From Paragordius varius (Eukaryota; Nematomorpha), in NCBI GenBank assembly GCA_964247055.1, contig OZ176050.1, positions 6,882,001 to 6,946,000 on the forward strand: DNA of 64,000 bases, given 5' to 3'. Under the pieces are notes generated by a model that saw nothing but the letters and a program-made list of their open reading frames with translations, ran no database searches and was not told where the DNA came from. The position numbers were made by a program, and so were the translations under genes. This document shows, one piece after another, positions 12,199-26,900 of this stretch. How positions within the stretch are numbered: the stretch's first letter is position 1; every line of letters starts with the position of its first letter.

Positions 12199-13040
12199 AT
12201 GTCATATTTTCTGCCTGAAAAAGAACATTTGCTGCATGTATTGTTTTTTTATATTATTAGAAGAAAGGGGTATTGAAAGTGATAGATGTAAAACCATGTG
12301 GCGTACAATCACGAACCGTGAAGTGGTTTCAATTTAAAAATTATTTCAATGTGAAAGGCAATGGGCGCTGGGGTAGACCACACAGCTGCGAACGATAAAG
12401 TGCAAGTATTGGATGATGACACAACTCAACGCTAGTAGAATGACAGGTATAAAAAAACAATCAGCAGGTCTGCGGCACTGGGAAAGATTAGTTGAATCGG
12501 TAAATGGGCCGCACGCTATAATGCACAATCCAAAATCAAAAGGAAATCATTTTTGTTTGTAAATCCAGAGCGGAAATAATCTTGGATTTTATTGCGGGGT
12601 AAACCACACTCTTTGCTGATGGGACAGGAACGGAAGTATCTATTATAAACGTTTAAAACCCTGTGAAACTGTTCATACATTACGCTATCACCAATAAATG
12701 AAAAATATAAATCATGCATTAATCAAAAAACGACCGAAATAGGCATAAAGACTTGGCAAAAGGAGTGCATGACAATTCTCCCTCTCGCACAGCGATACCA
12801 GGGAAGATTGAAATTGTTGTGATGAATTCTTCCCATCCACTCTACTCTCCGGACATGACGCCATCTGACTAATACATCTTCGCATCAATACTTTTTACCC
12901 TCGAAGGGCAGCACTTCAATAACTTCAAATACTTAGGGGAAAGCTTGATGAAAGGGTTTTACAAAAATCAGTTCTTCTGGCACAGCATTTATACTTTACT
13001 GAGAGATGGGCAAAATGTGTAGAAGCCGATAGACCATAGT
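12199..13040 (+). pseudogene. Dead mariner transposase
   Basis: Fragments in order along the plus strand match mariner-family transposase. They are: the start MSYFLPEKEHLLHVLFFY, a helix-turn-helix region with FQFKNYFNVKGNGRWGRP, LGKI...GKWA, WDRNGSIYYKRLKPCETVHT, then YSPDMTPSD, LEGQHFNNF and a final RDGQNV-like end. Many stops and frameshifts separate them, and the first catalytic-Asp region (usually TGDE) is not visible. I found no clear terminal inverted repeats. It is an old, inactive copy. It lies either between genes or within an upstream intron of the phospholipase. Confidence 0.75.
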
Positions 13041-14073
13041 AAAAAATAATTACTAATATTCCTTCTTTTTTACTAAAAAACAGTGAAAATTTATCACTAC
13101 ACCTGATCAATAATTGTCTAATTATAATATTTGCTTAATGAAAATTATTTTTTTGTATCCTTAACATTTTCGCCTATTAATGTGAAATGACAAAAAACTA
13201 AAATAATATTTGGCGGCAAAGATGGTTTTATGGGAAAAAAATCAAAATATTTCTTTCAATAAAACGCTTAAATGTTTTAATAAGAATATTTTAAATTAAG
13301 CCCAAGCGGATTCTAAAATCGCAATAGGGTCAATAAACCACCACAAAAATAAACAAATATTAACAACAACGAAACACTCAAAAAGATATTCTTGCCCTAA
13401 AATATATCAAAATCAATAAGTTAGATCATTTAATGCTCTAATATAACGATTTGGAATTGGTTTTGAAGAGCCAAAATTATTTTCAGAACCAAAATAAACC
13501 GACTAACTTTCACTAAGAGGCACTCTGCCAATTTAGAATCTGAAATAGATACATAGTCTATTTTTTCAGCCTAGAATAATTTTATATAATAATTTTTAAT
13601 ATTATCTATTTAAATATCTGAATAAAATTCTGTCGCTCTACCTGCAGAAACATTAAGATTTATTTGGAAGATCTTTTTTACATGATAACAAAAATGAAAT
13701 ATGTATTTTTTGGAGGATCAACCTTATATGTAAATTACTGTTTTGTGGAAAATATTTTGTAAATTACTCGCAACAAATTAAAAAATTTGAAAGAGTGTTT
13801 AATTTCTTATTTTATGATGAATATCTTTTTTAGACATCAGGACAATTTTTCTATTTAGTAACCGGCTGTTTGTTTCCATATGCTATCCAATCCAATTGCC
13901 TAAAATCTTGATAAAAAATGTCCTTTTAAGTGAGTTTTTTGGCATTTGTTTAATCATGCTTTAATTTTTCATTTTTATTATAATATTTTTTTATAATTTA
14001 TCTTATGTCATTCCTAGACTTTTTAGAAAGTAATTATTAAATATGTTTATGATAATATATTTTTTTTAAATAG
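13041..14073. other. Intergenic or first-intron sequence
   Basis: AT-rich with no open frame of note. The exon at 14074 begins with two bases of a split codon, so an upstream coding exon must exist. I could not choose one from the sequence. Confidence 0.4.
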
Positions 14074-14895
14074 TTAATACCCAATTGGCAACCAAATTAT
14101 CCAGCGATGACTCACAAGTTAGTGAAAAAATATCAATAAAGCCGGCATTTGATAAGGGTAAATTGTTTGAAGTTTCATATGAGCGGAGATACTCTGTATG
14201 CTATAAATCACCAATGCCTATTCGATCAAAAGAAGATCAAGATAAAATTTTTAATAGTTTAACCCATGTATCTAGTTATTTACACAAAGCTATCGTTGAT
14301 AAAAATAATTTTTCACGAAACAATTTTGTGAAAACAAATAAACGTACGACATTTCCATACATTTACGACGCCCAGGTAGATCCTGACATCAATAGGTTTA
14401 CAAGAAATTTTACGATTCCATCGGCAAAACCTTTATCTATTTTAAGTGCTTCAGCCTTTTCTTCCATGAATGATTTAATGGCCATAGAAAATGTTCAAAA
14501 TCTGGGGAATAATGGTATTGGCCCAACGTTTTCTTGCTATAAGCTACCGATTGCTCATTGGTTTTATCAAAAACGCAAAAATGCAGCGCTAATAAATACC
14601 CTGACTAAATCACAAAGTTTGAACTCTCACGTAAAATTAAATGCATTACAAACGCATGATGGAACTCTCATTCCATGCGTTAATGAGGAACAGGAAACTA
14701 AAACAGCAAAAAAACTTCAAAATCATTTTGGAAATGCCGCTGACAATATAACATTCCATGAATCAGATCTTATTAATACTACCGATAAAAATGAGGCTGA
14801 CAACTTATCGTCCAACAAGCCTAAAGAAGAAAATTATTGGGAACCTTTTAGTCTGGTTGATTCACAAAAAATTGAAGCTTGTTACTCCAAATTAA

Positions 14896-14930
<35 letters not shown>

Positions 14931-17900
14931 TAATGTTTTTTAAAATAAATTTTTAGTCATTTTTTAGTTTTTATGGGATTAATTTGTACTTTATATTCGT
15001 TATTTACAACTATATTTTTTTTAATGTTTATGCATCATCTAAAAAATTTGACACACACACACACACACTTCTTAACATAACTTGTCATTTAATGATTAAT
15101 TAAATTTTTTTTAATTAACTGTATTACTTAACTCAATTTAAATATGACAACATTTTAATCAATAAATTCATTCAAACTGCGCTGCTCTATTACATAAGAC
15201 TTACTCATTAAATAATTAATCAATAAACGTTATATATGTTAATTAATATATAACTAAACCAACTTTGGCAATTATTAAGCATCTAAATTTTTTACTTAGA
15301 TGCAAAATATAGGATGGACATATTTCGACTTAAAGATTACCCTATGGGCAAATTTGATTTTATAAAAACATTTTTATTTATCCCAGAGGCTTTAATTTGT
15401 AATACTAGATTTTCGAAAATATAATTATCAAACATTGTATTTATATATTAGCGAAAAAACTTAAATTTTTACAATTCTATGTCGTTTACAGAGGGGTGTC
15501 CAACTCAACGAAAAATTTGAAAAAATATAAAATTAAATTTAAATTCTATAATATGCAAAAATTTTCATATGTAGCAAAATCAATATCATTTTTCACTTCA
15601 AAATATTATTTAAATCCATTCCCTTAATTTGCTCATAAATTTATTTTTATTGATTAAACATTGATTGTTCGTAACGGGTTAATTAATTTAAACAGTTAAA
15701 TATTTATATATATTACATTTCATCCTTTAATCACGGTTTTTTTGGGGTCAAAAATAATTTATATTTTTTTATTCGACCCTTGTAGCCATTTTTGTTGGGC
15801 CCTCCCAGTTTACAGTCTGAAATTTGGCTCTTACATTTAATTGATATGAACAGACGATTTAATATATTACCGAAAATAAGCTGTCATATAAATTAATCAT
15901 TTAAGTTAATTAGTTTGTCAGATTTTAAGCGATTTAGTTAACAACACTTATTCTGGCAAAACGTTTGCCTTAATTTTATATTTATTGGAAATGTGACCAA
16001 AACCCTATAGAATGTATTTTTCATATTTCACCCATTATCTTATATATTTTTAAGATATTTAATTTGGTTATACATTAACCCAAGGTTATGAGGTGTTAAA
16101 GCCTATCATTGTCTTTAATTATTACATTGCTAAAAAATATTGTCTTTTTAATACAAATGTGTTTTAAAATCAATCTATAAATCCAAAATAATTTTTTAAT
16201 AGAAATGTCTGACAATCACAACAATGAACACATCGTACATACTGATGGGGGACGCTATGACGTTGATTTAGAAAGTATGCTTAGAACACCTGTATATTGG
16301 GCTGAACCGGAAAATGTTTATAGGGTTAAGCGATGTACATGGTATTACATTGATCAATATAATGGACGATACGTTCCCTACAATCAAGAAATTTCTGAAA
16401 GATTAGAGGTATTTACAATTTATAGTAATAAATTTCAAAATTGTTAAAACCACTTTAATAAATGCCTTGTTTTTTTTATTAAAAAGAATGTTTTTAGCCA
16501 TCTTTTTGTGATATATGCAGATCGCTACCATATTATTAATATTGTTAGTAACACAAAGTGGCACTAAAATCCATTTTAACACCTCTTTTGGAACGCAACA
16601 TCCAGGTGCTAAAAATTTGCACTTTTATTAACGTAATAAAATTCATACACCATTATACTCATTTATTAATGAAATTTTAGTAAATTTACTTTTTTCATTC
16701 AATAATAAAATAAATATTAAACCATTTTTTTGAAGCACCCGAAAATTTTGCAAACAAATTTTTTTCTTAATAGAATGAATATCGCAAGGGTATCATGTCG
16801 GATGATTGGAACCGCAAAATAGTTATTTCATCAAATGAAATGTACATTTTGTATGATGCGCAACACATTTCACACATTGTCTCTAATCCACGTAGGGATG
16901 AATGGGGTGGATCCTTGATTTTTGTATGTTTTATATTGATTTATATTTTTTATACCAATTCAATTTCCATTTCTAAGATTTTACATATATATATTCATTA
17001 TAAAATTGATATTTATTTAATTTATTACACTGCTCAACAAGGTTTTGCACCACCCCATTTTTTTCATTTTCTGATACCTAATGGCATGGAACGGCCAAAA
17101 CAAAAAAATAGAGGTTACCAATAGGATTTTTCCAAAATTTAATTTTTAAATTTGTTTTTAATTTGAAAATAACAATCATTCTACGTGTACATATGTTTGA
17201 ATATTCAAACGAGCAAGTCGATACAAGTAATATTCCAGAGCCAGGTATTTTCATTATAATTTTAGCACGAAAATGCAAAAATGATACAAATAAATTTTGC
17301 ATCTGTTGTGGTAAATATATATTTAAGAAAAATAACTTGCGGAATATCGATGTTAATACTGGAAAACTTTTTACAAAATATTTTGATACTAAAATTGATA
17401 ACACTAGTCGACAAATTTGGACATTTTTGAGCTCTACCACTCAAAATATTGAATTATGACTAATTTCAGTGTTTTAAAACCGAATCTGGAAAAATTTTTG
17501 ATCCCACCAATCAGAATTTTGAGATATTATAGGTTCAATTTTTCAAAACAAGAGAAAATCGAGAGAAAATTAAATATAACTTTATAATAAAATGTTATTA
17601 TATTATAAAATTAATATCATTATAAAGCTTTCTAAACTCTATCTTTTGAATATAAATATGTCATTTAAATATCAGGGTGAAAAAAATAGTACGGATATAA
17701 ACGTCAAAATTGAATTTTTTTTTAAGTTAATTTTAAACATGTAAAAATTTATATTTAAAAAATACTAAAAGAGGCATTCTATGATTTAAACCTTCGGCTT
17801 TCAGATAGGCTATATTTATTTTGTTAGTTTTCGTTATTTCGAGTACTTAATAGGGTTTTTCTTTTCGCTTGATTCTTACAAAAAATCCTTTATTTATACC

Positions 17901-20900
17901 TAGTGTATATTATTTATTTTTTAATATCATTGGTTGGTCTGTATTTTGAATTCTAGATGGATGTTGTGTAACCACTTTTAGTAGAATTCACTCTTATGGG
18001 ATTGGACCATTTGTATTTACCTAATCTTTTTATTCGATTTAATTGTATAATTTATCTAACTTGATTCTGTGAATTGGTTAATTTGACATGTCAATTTGCC
18101 TGGATTTTGCTTGCAGATCTCTCTTATCGGGCTTTACGACTCCTTGTTATCTTTGCCATATCTGTCATTATTATAGGATCGCTTGGGGGATATGCAGAGC
18201 TTCTGCGTGCAGCCGCCCGGATCTATCACACTATACATAAGCCCTTTTAGATTTTTATATTTTGGCTCTTAGCTTGTTTAGTATCTTATTTAATGCCTAG
18301 AATTTTGTTATTCATGCAAATAATTTTTTTGTGCAAATTTTATTGTTGATTATAGTCTATATATCCATTTACTCGTATATCTTTGTAGGTACTTCCACAA
18401 AAAATTGTATAAATACATATTAAAATTATTCTCAATATATTCATATTCTTTTTAACTACAAATTTTTAATTAATATATTCAATAAAATGAATATTTATTT
18501 ATTGTATGTATTTAAAATAATAATTATATAGCATTAAAATTCCAGATAAAATCAGATTTCATGTTAATATTATTTCGGGCGTTGTATCTTGCTTTAAATC
18601 TTTTTATATCCTGGTGCATTCGCCGCCAACTTGATCGGTAATGCTATTGAGCGGGAATCTTTCAATATGTTCATCTATTATGTGTAGCTTCATAGTCATT
18701 TTACAGCCTACATTTTATAAAATAATATACCGATCCGATGATAACTTTCTACAAGCTCCTGAGCTAATATTTTATAATCCTCTAACTTTTGTGTAGATAA
18801 TAAGTTTATAAAAGATTTATCGTGAAATTTTTTTTTGATTAACGGGCCATTAGCAACCCCAGCCTCAGCTTTGGCTTTACTGAGATTATAATGGTTTTGA
18901 AAGAAAATAAATGACGTCGAATCTTTTTCAAGATTCTTTATAAATATTGAGAAAATTCCCAGCAATATACGCAAATGAGGTATGTATATTTTAACAATAT
19001 TGATAAGGGGCTCCATAATCTGATTGAAATTTCCAATATGATAACTTCGAGCACCCCAGCCCTTCTAAACATAATGCTAGTGTCTCATTCTGCTATTCCA
19101 GAGACAGAACAAGCAGTGATATTTAGGGAATCCACCCTGAAGACCTGCCAGCATTAATAAAACCTAGAATATATTTCGGATTTTACTTTAAAATCACCCA
19201 CAACATTCCAACCATGAGTTTTGTAAGATATTTTTTCCACTGTATCTTTAAAAACTTGGTAAGATTCCTTGCATTTTCGGCCATATACAATAACCACTGG
19301 TTTCTTGGCATTAGTTTTATGGAGTAATATCATCTTCAAACTCAGCTTTTAAATATAATATATAATAGTAAAACCAATTTGCTATCCACGAAAAGAGCCC
19401 AATTTTCAGGATTGTAGGAAGTATTAGCTCCTCCATTAATCCTTTTATATCATTGCAGTGGATATTTTTATTAAGTTCCGTAAAAATTTTAGTTTTGATT
19501 GTCTATTTCTACGAGTAACATTCCCGCTTGATATAACGTTTGTCTCATGCAAAAGAGATAATAACCCTTCAGCAGCATTTTTTGGCAGTTTATATTTTTT
19601 AATATAAACATCAACGGCATTTTCAGATAAAGTTTTATTTAATGGATCATCAATAACATTTTCTGTAGAGTCTTCGTCAATAAAAATATCATCTGTGGCA
19701 TCGTATTCTGGGGCTGGTATATTTGGATCATTTGGTACCGGTCTAATAGCGGTAGGTACATACGGGGTAAACAATTGGTTTTTTTATATCGCTTTGCCCG
19801 AAAAGCTTTGAAATTATCAAAAAGACAAAAATGGCACTCTAAAATATATGTTATGGGAACCTTGATCATGATTTGCTAGGATACGCCATATCATGGGTAC
19901 GGAAAATGGCATTATATTTTTATGATTCTTTTAACCGAATGCCAAGAAACCAGTGGTTATTGTATATGGCCGAAAATGCAAGGAATCTTACCAAGTTTTT
20001 AAAGATACACTGTAAAAAATATCCTACAAAACTGATGGTTGAATGTTGTGGGTGATTTTAGTGTAAAATCCGTGATATATTTTAGGTTGTATTAATGCTG
20101 GCAGGTCTTCAGGGTTGATTTCCTAAATATCACTGCTTGTTCTGTCTCTGGAATAGCAGAATGAGACACCAGCATTATGTTAAGAAGGGCTGAGGTGCTT
20201 TAAGTTATGTTATTGGAAATTTCAATCAGATTATGGAGCACCTTATCAATATTGAGAAAATATACATACCACCTTTGCATATATTGCTGAGAATTTTCTC
20301 AATATTTATAAATGATCTTGAAAAAGATTCGGCGTCATTTATTTTCGTTCAAAACCATTATAAACTCAGTAAAGCCAAAGCTGAGGCTGGGGTTGCTAAT
20401 AGCCTAATCAAAAAAATTTTTCACGATAAATCTTTTATAAACTTATTATCTACAAAAGAAAAAAAGCTTTTGAAGCTTTAAAAAAATTCAACACTGGTTT
20501 TTTGGGTATAATATATTTTTAAATATTAGGTTTATAAAAGTCAGAGGATTATAAAATATTAGCTCAGGAGCTTGTAGAAAGTTATCATCGGATGGGTATA
20601 TTATTATATAAAATGTAGGCTGTAAAATGACTATGAAGCTACAAATAATAGATGATTATATTAAAAGATTCCCGCTCTACCGATCAAGTTGAGGAGTGAA
20701 TGCACCAGGATATAAAAAGATTTGAAGCAAGATACAACGCGCGAAACAATATTAACATGATTTCTGATTTTATCTGGAATTTTAATGCTAGAGAATTATT
20801 ATTTTAAATATATACAGTAAATAAATATTCATTTTATTGAATATAATAATTAAAAATTTGTAGTTAAAAAGAAAATGAATATATTGAGAATAATTTTTAT

Positions 20901-23900
20901 ATGTATTTATACAATTTTTTTGGGAAATACCTACAAAGATATCCGAGTAAATAGATATATAGACTATAATCAACACTAAAATTTGGTACAAAAAATTTAT
21001 TTGCATAAATAACAAAATTCTAGGCACTAAATTATAAGATACTAAACAAGCTAAGAGCCAAAGTATAAAAAATCTAAAAGGGCTTACGTATAGTATGATA
21101 GATCCGGGCGGCTGCACAAGCTCTGCATATCCCCCAAGCGATCCTATAATTATGCCAGATATGGCAAAGATAACAATAAGTAATCGTAAAGCCCGATAAG
21201 AGAGACTTGCAAACAAAATCCAGGCAAATTGACATGTCAAATTAACCAATTCACAGAATAAAGTGAGATAAATTCTACAATTAAATCGAATATAAAGATT
21301 AGGTAAATACAAATGGTCCAATCCCATAACAGTGAATTCTACTAAAAGTGGCTACACAACATCCATCTGAATTTCAAAATACAGACCAACCAATGAACGT
21401 TATTAAGTACTCGAATTAACTAAAACTAACAAAATAAATATACCCTATTTAAAAGCTGAAGGTTTAAACCATAGAATGCCTCTTTTAGTATTTTTTAAAT
21501 ATAAATTTGTACATGTTTAAAATTAACTTAAAAAAAAGACTCAATTTTGACGTTTATATCCGTACTATTTTTTTCACTCTGATATTTAAATGACATATTT
21601 ATATTCAAAAGATAGAGTTTAAAACGCTTTATTAAATGATATTAATTTATAATATAATAACATTTTATTATAAAGTTATATTTAATTTTCTCTCGATTTT
21701 CTCTTGTTTTTGAAAAATTGAAAAACCTTAAATATCTCAAAATTCTGATTGGCGGGATCAAAAATTTTTCCAGATTCGGTTTTAAAAAAATTTTAAGTGG
21801 TGGTGCTCAAAAATGTCTAAATTTGTCGACTAGTGTTATTTGATATTATTATGTAAATTAATTGTATGGTTAAAAGAGGATAATATTTAGTAGACAATAA
21901 TACCTTTTTAATAACTTGTTGTTTGGTTAATTTAGTCAAAATGTACCATATTTAAATAATGTTTTAATCAAATTAAAACAATTTAATGTTGTTTAATTAA
22001 TAAATATAAGGATGCCAGACCAAGTAAATTGGTGGTAAAACGAGGTGTTTCAGAATGGGATACAATTCGCAAGGAACCGGACTTGCCTATAGATCATGTC
22101 ATATTTGTCATACATGGGATTGGAGAGTTTTGTGATTTCAAGTTTCGAACCGTTAACCAATGTGGTAAAATTTTGAATTTGATATTTTTAAAATTAATTA
22201 AAGTTCGTTTACCATTTTTAGAGTTTTATTTAAAATGGTGAATACATTTTATAAAAGTCTAAACTTACAAAGCAGCAACTTAAAGATTGACGAGTATTAA
22301 AAAAGTATTTATGCGGCTTTTTAAAATGTCTATTTTACATTTATTTCATAAAGGAATTTTATGCTAAAAAATATCTGCTTTCATAGCCAATATTGCTAGA
22401 ATTCATCTTTATCTGATATATTAATAACATTATGACAGTCGATGGTTGGAGGGAAATGGGTAGTGCCCTACAGAAAACGCATTTCAAACAATACATGGAT
22501 AAAGGGCAAATTGGAAGGGTTGAGTTCATTCCATGTAATTGGCATAAGATATTGCATGGCGAAAGTACGGGTATAGATAGGTACTAAAATTTTTATATCA
22601 TTTTTTATTTAAAAAAATCGTAATAGCTAAATTTCTATTTCTGATGATATTGATATAAATTACGTATTTATCTATTTTTTTGTTATGGTTTTCCAATTAT
22701 ATAATTGTTATTGCATTTTAGTCGTTTGCAATCCATTACATTGTCTAGCATTAAAAAATTGCGTGATTATGCCAATGATACTCTAGTCGATATACTTTTT
22801 TATACAAGTCCTATATATTGTCAGGTATAATTTTTGTTTTAATTATATATATATTATCATTATTATTTTTTTTTATTTTTACTTAATATATTGAAAAAGA
22901 TACTATTATGTATCGAAAATTTTGGGTATAGTTTATATATAATTTTTGATGTTTTAGAACAGGGGTGTCCAATACAACTGGTTTCGAGGGCCACAGTTTT
23001 GGATCAAAAATTTGACAGGCCGCATTCATAAAAAATATGGGAATCAACATATATTTTATTCGATTTTTAACATAAGACTGTAAAAACAACTATTTATTAT
23101 AATAAAATTTGCTAGTTCATTGCCAAAATTCGGAAAGACTTATGCAGAATATTTGTTTAAAATAATCAATTATTTTTAGATTTTTGTTAAATATTATATT
23201 TAAAATTTCGCGCGGGCTGCAGAAATATTTCAGTGGGCTGCGTGTTGGACACCCCTGTTTTAGAAAAATCCGTATTTATCCGTGAATTTATATAATATTT
23301 CAAATAAAAGAAATATTTTTGACCAAAAACAATTACAAATTTATAGTATCAATTAATATTAATGCTATTCTTTCTTAAATCGTCTTTATCTAAACGATTT
23401 AGATTCAACTAAATTGATCATAATCTGTTTTATTCCTTTTATTTTTTTAGACTATCATAGATACCGTGTGCAATGAACTTAATCGATTATATCAACTCTT
23501 TATAGAACGTAATCCAAACTACCAAGGAACAACGTCTATCATTGGGCATAGTCTTGGTAGGTTAAATTGTTTTATACTAACAAATTTTTCTATTTTACTA
23601 TTTTTTCGAATTTAATCTCTTGTTTTATTATTAATTTATTGTTAATCATAATTAATTATGCTTGTAAATAATATTTTAGGTTCATTAATTGCATTTGATC
23701 TTTTGAGTCACCAACGAGCTCAAAAAGAGCAAACTCAGCCGGAAAAGTCGATCGAATCCCCTGAAGATGAAACATTTAACTCATCATCCAAAAATAAATC
23801 AATGGATATCGGTAAATTATTTATTTTAGCAGGGCTTATTGAAAAATAAAAAAATTACATACTATAATACCAGTAGTAGGTATATTGATTCAATAATGAG

Positions 23901-26900
23901 ATAATTTAGCCAAAAAACTTTATTTTTAGGTGGTTTTTAGTATTAGAATCCAGTACATTTTAATTATTTGAGGGTAAATTCGTATTGTTTAAGGCTATAT
24001 ATGATATGGCCAAGAGCGTAATAAAGGGTATTAAAACTGATTTTTAATGTAAATGGTCCATATATCAATTAATCAAATACTAGTTTTTATTGGTAAGAAT
24101 TTGTTTCAAATTTAATTAGAACCGCAATTTTCTATTGGCGAGGATGAAACGAATCCGGAAAACAATCGTGATATACCCACCGAAGATTTGGATCAAGTAG
24201 CGGAACTAACACTTAAACAAACTAACCTTCAGCAAATTTTAGCCGATTTACATTTATCGGATGATGTTATCCAACGGTTTAAGAAGGAAGCTATAGATTA
24301 TGAAGCATTGGTAAGCTAAAAGATAAATTTTGATTAGGGTAAACGGTTAAACCCAAAGTTAATTATGTTTTATGAAGAGTATTTTTTAAATATATTTTTA
24401 AAAATGAGGCGAACTTTTTATTGAATAATTCATGCAATTATATTTTCACCTTTTATATGTTTTTTTGAAATATAATAATACCGTTTTTTGAATTATTTTT
24501 TAAATTTGAAACCGGAACCGATGGCAGTTTTTACTATTATGTTATGGTTAGGAGCCTTGTTAATTGCTGTAAAATATTTTTGCTTACTAGCTTTTATGCA
24601 ACGACAATGATCTCAAAGATTTGGGGGTCCCACTTGGATGTCGTAAAAAACTTATTCATTATATAGCTAAACAAAAAGATCAAGTAATATGCTTATGTTA
24701 TACACTTTTTGTAAAATTAAATGATGCATGAAATTTAAATTTGTTTTGATTTTATACATTTCCATTATTTGTTTGACAATATAGTAGCAGATTTATCCGG
24801 ACTTTTTCACATTCTTTATTTGTAATATAATAGCGTGCGCTATAAAATTTTGTCCATAGTAAAATATGGAAAAATGTTTGATTTTTGTTTTTTTTTATTC
24901 ACTACTGTGTTGCCCTTTTGACCAACTATAATGTGAATTCAGCATAAATGTGCATACTGTAATTGATTGAGTTTTTTGAAAAGATGGGTGTGTTATGATA
25001 CTAAATTATATAATTACATGCATATATTTTAAATTTATGTATAAAAGCTGGTTATATATCGCGTACGTTCTTACCCTAATAAATGGATTGAAAGCGAATT
25101 TAGTTTTTTTAACTGTTTTACGAAACGGAACCGCTGATTTAAACGGTTTTTTATACAACTTTAATCATATTTTTTAATTTATATTATATTTTAGAATTTA
25201 AATATTTTAACTAATATTTTCGTTGTAAATTACAAAAAATGAACCCGTCAGAACCATTACATAAGAAAAAACAATGGAACATGATTTAGAGTTTTTTTAT
25301 TAATAATGATAATGGAACCTAAAAAATCGCTGAAGATAAAAAATGGCTTAAAACCGGAATTGTGCTTTATATCTGACAAAATATAAAGCTTAAGTCCCAA
25401 TAATTAAAAACAAATTACAAAGACCTGCCCACAACGCCACAATAAGCTCAATAGTTTTTAGGCTAACAGCTATTTATAAATACTTTTTACGGTTCATTAT
25501 GTTTTTTCAAATTATTTTACTGTATGGATGTAGCACAAATCCAAATTGGGTATTAGACAAAGCTCAATCGATGCCAAAATATGCGATCGCGTGCGTGCCG
25601 CATCCGTATATGATCCCACTTCGGTTCTTCTCCATTTCCAACAACGGCATATGCAACAAAATAAAAATGTCCTGCATTCATCCTCTAATACTGGACTAGC
25701 TGATCAAAATGATGTTTCTGTCCTTCTTAAAAAAGATAAATCTGCAAATGATCTTCTTGACACATTTTCTCAACATGGCAATGATCAAAAAAATGATGAC
25801 ACATTATCTATAACCTCATCTGTTGGCTCTTCAAATGATAATCAAGCTGTAGATAATGAATTTTTGAGTGTGGGTATGTGTTAGTAAATAAAATTAAAGA
25901 CAAACACATATTGGCTTAATTTTTATGGTCATAGATTTTAATATAACTGTGAATTAATGAACTATTAAATTATTTCATTTAATTAAAAAATTACTGTAAT
26001 TATATTGCTCATTTATTAATCTTAATTATTTAAGGAACGGCTGGTACTGGTCAACCTTATGTAACTTACAATACGTTAGACTTTAATCCCGATTGTTTTT
26101 TTGCCATGGGATCACCTATCGGTAACTTTTTCTTATAACAGCTAATAATTAAATTTTTGATATACGTATTTTATCTTAATTTATCAATCTATTGCCTACC
26201 TTAGGGATATCGAAAATCATTCATTTAAAATTATATTTTTGTAATTCAAGGATTATTCTTAACTATCCGGGGAGTGGAAATGATTGGACCAAATTATGCG
26301 TTTCCAACGTGTTGTCATTTCTACAACATTTTTCATCCGTATGATCCAGTAGCTTTTAGATTGGAACCTTTAATCATTCCAGCCGCAGTTAAGGTCAAAC
26401 CTATCATAGTTCCTCATCACAAAGGGCGAAAACGAATGCATTTGGGTAACAGATTTTGATTTTACAGTTTAAACTGTTTTATTACATGTTAAGTTTTATG
26501 TGGTGTATAGCGTACTTTTGATTAGCGCCTTGATTATAGTGGTTAAAAGATAGTCAAAGGTTTATGTGTCGGTAAATTGAACCCCTAACCTTTATTTTAA
26601 AATAATTAACCATTTAGATTTAATTAATGGGATTAAAAACATTTACTTAATGCCAATCAAAATTTATTATACAGTTTAATTTCGATACACAAAATTTATT
26701 TTTCTGTCTTGACTGGTTAAAATATCACGAATAGATTCTAATTATCTATATTTTACCTTATTGCAAATATTAATATAACATAATTCATATTTTGATTAAC
26801 GGGAACAGAATTGCGAGAAAATTTGAACAAAATGAGTTATGACATAAAACACAGTTTGTTTCAAACTTTTAAACACACTATGGATTCATTACATCTTATA

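Larger units (their letters stand above)
17402..21835. mobile_element. 4.4-kb palindromic CACTA-terminated transposon in a phospholipase intron
   Basis: Starts CACTAGTCGACAAATTTGG and ends with its complement, TAGTG. The two halves are long inverted copies of one another, running from the termini inward to about 19310 on the left and 19945 on the right. That leaves a ~0.6-kb unpaired centre. Beyond the ends the match extends as ATAA/TTAT, with TTG on each side (17395-17397 and 21840-21842) as a possible 3-bp target duplication. Both arms carry the same transposase-like coding relic in opposite directions. The CACTA ends suggest the EnSpm group, but the superfamily is not proven. A second copy of its right end opens the window. 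Confidence 0.75.

Noticed and set aside
17163-17459. 98-codon plus-strand frame with Cys residues
   Set aside because: It crosses the left end of the CACTA element from intron sequence, so it cannot be a conserved gene. Overlapping frames on the other strand are equally long.
20788-21327. 179-codon minus-strand open frame with many hydrophobic residues
   Set aside because: It lies in the right arm of the palindromic transposon, and its mirror in the left arm is not open. It does not continue the transposase-like relic. The hydrophobic look follows from T-rich DNA.
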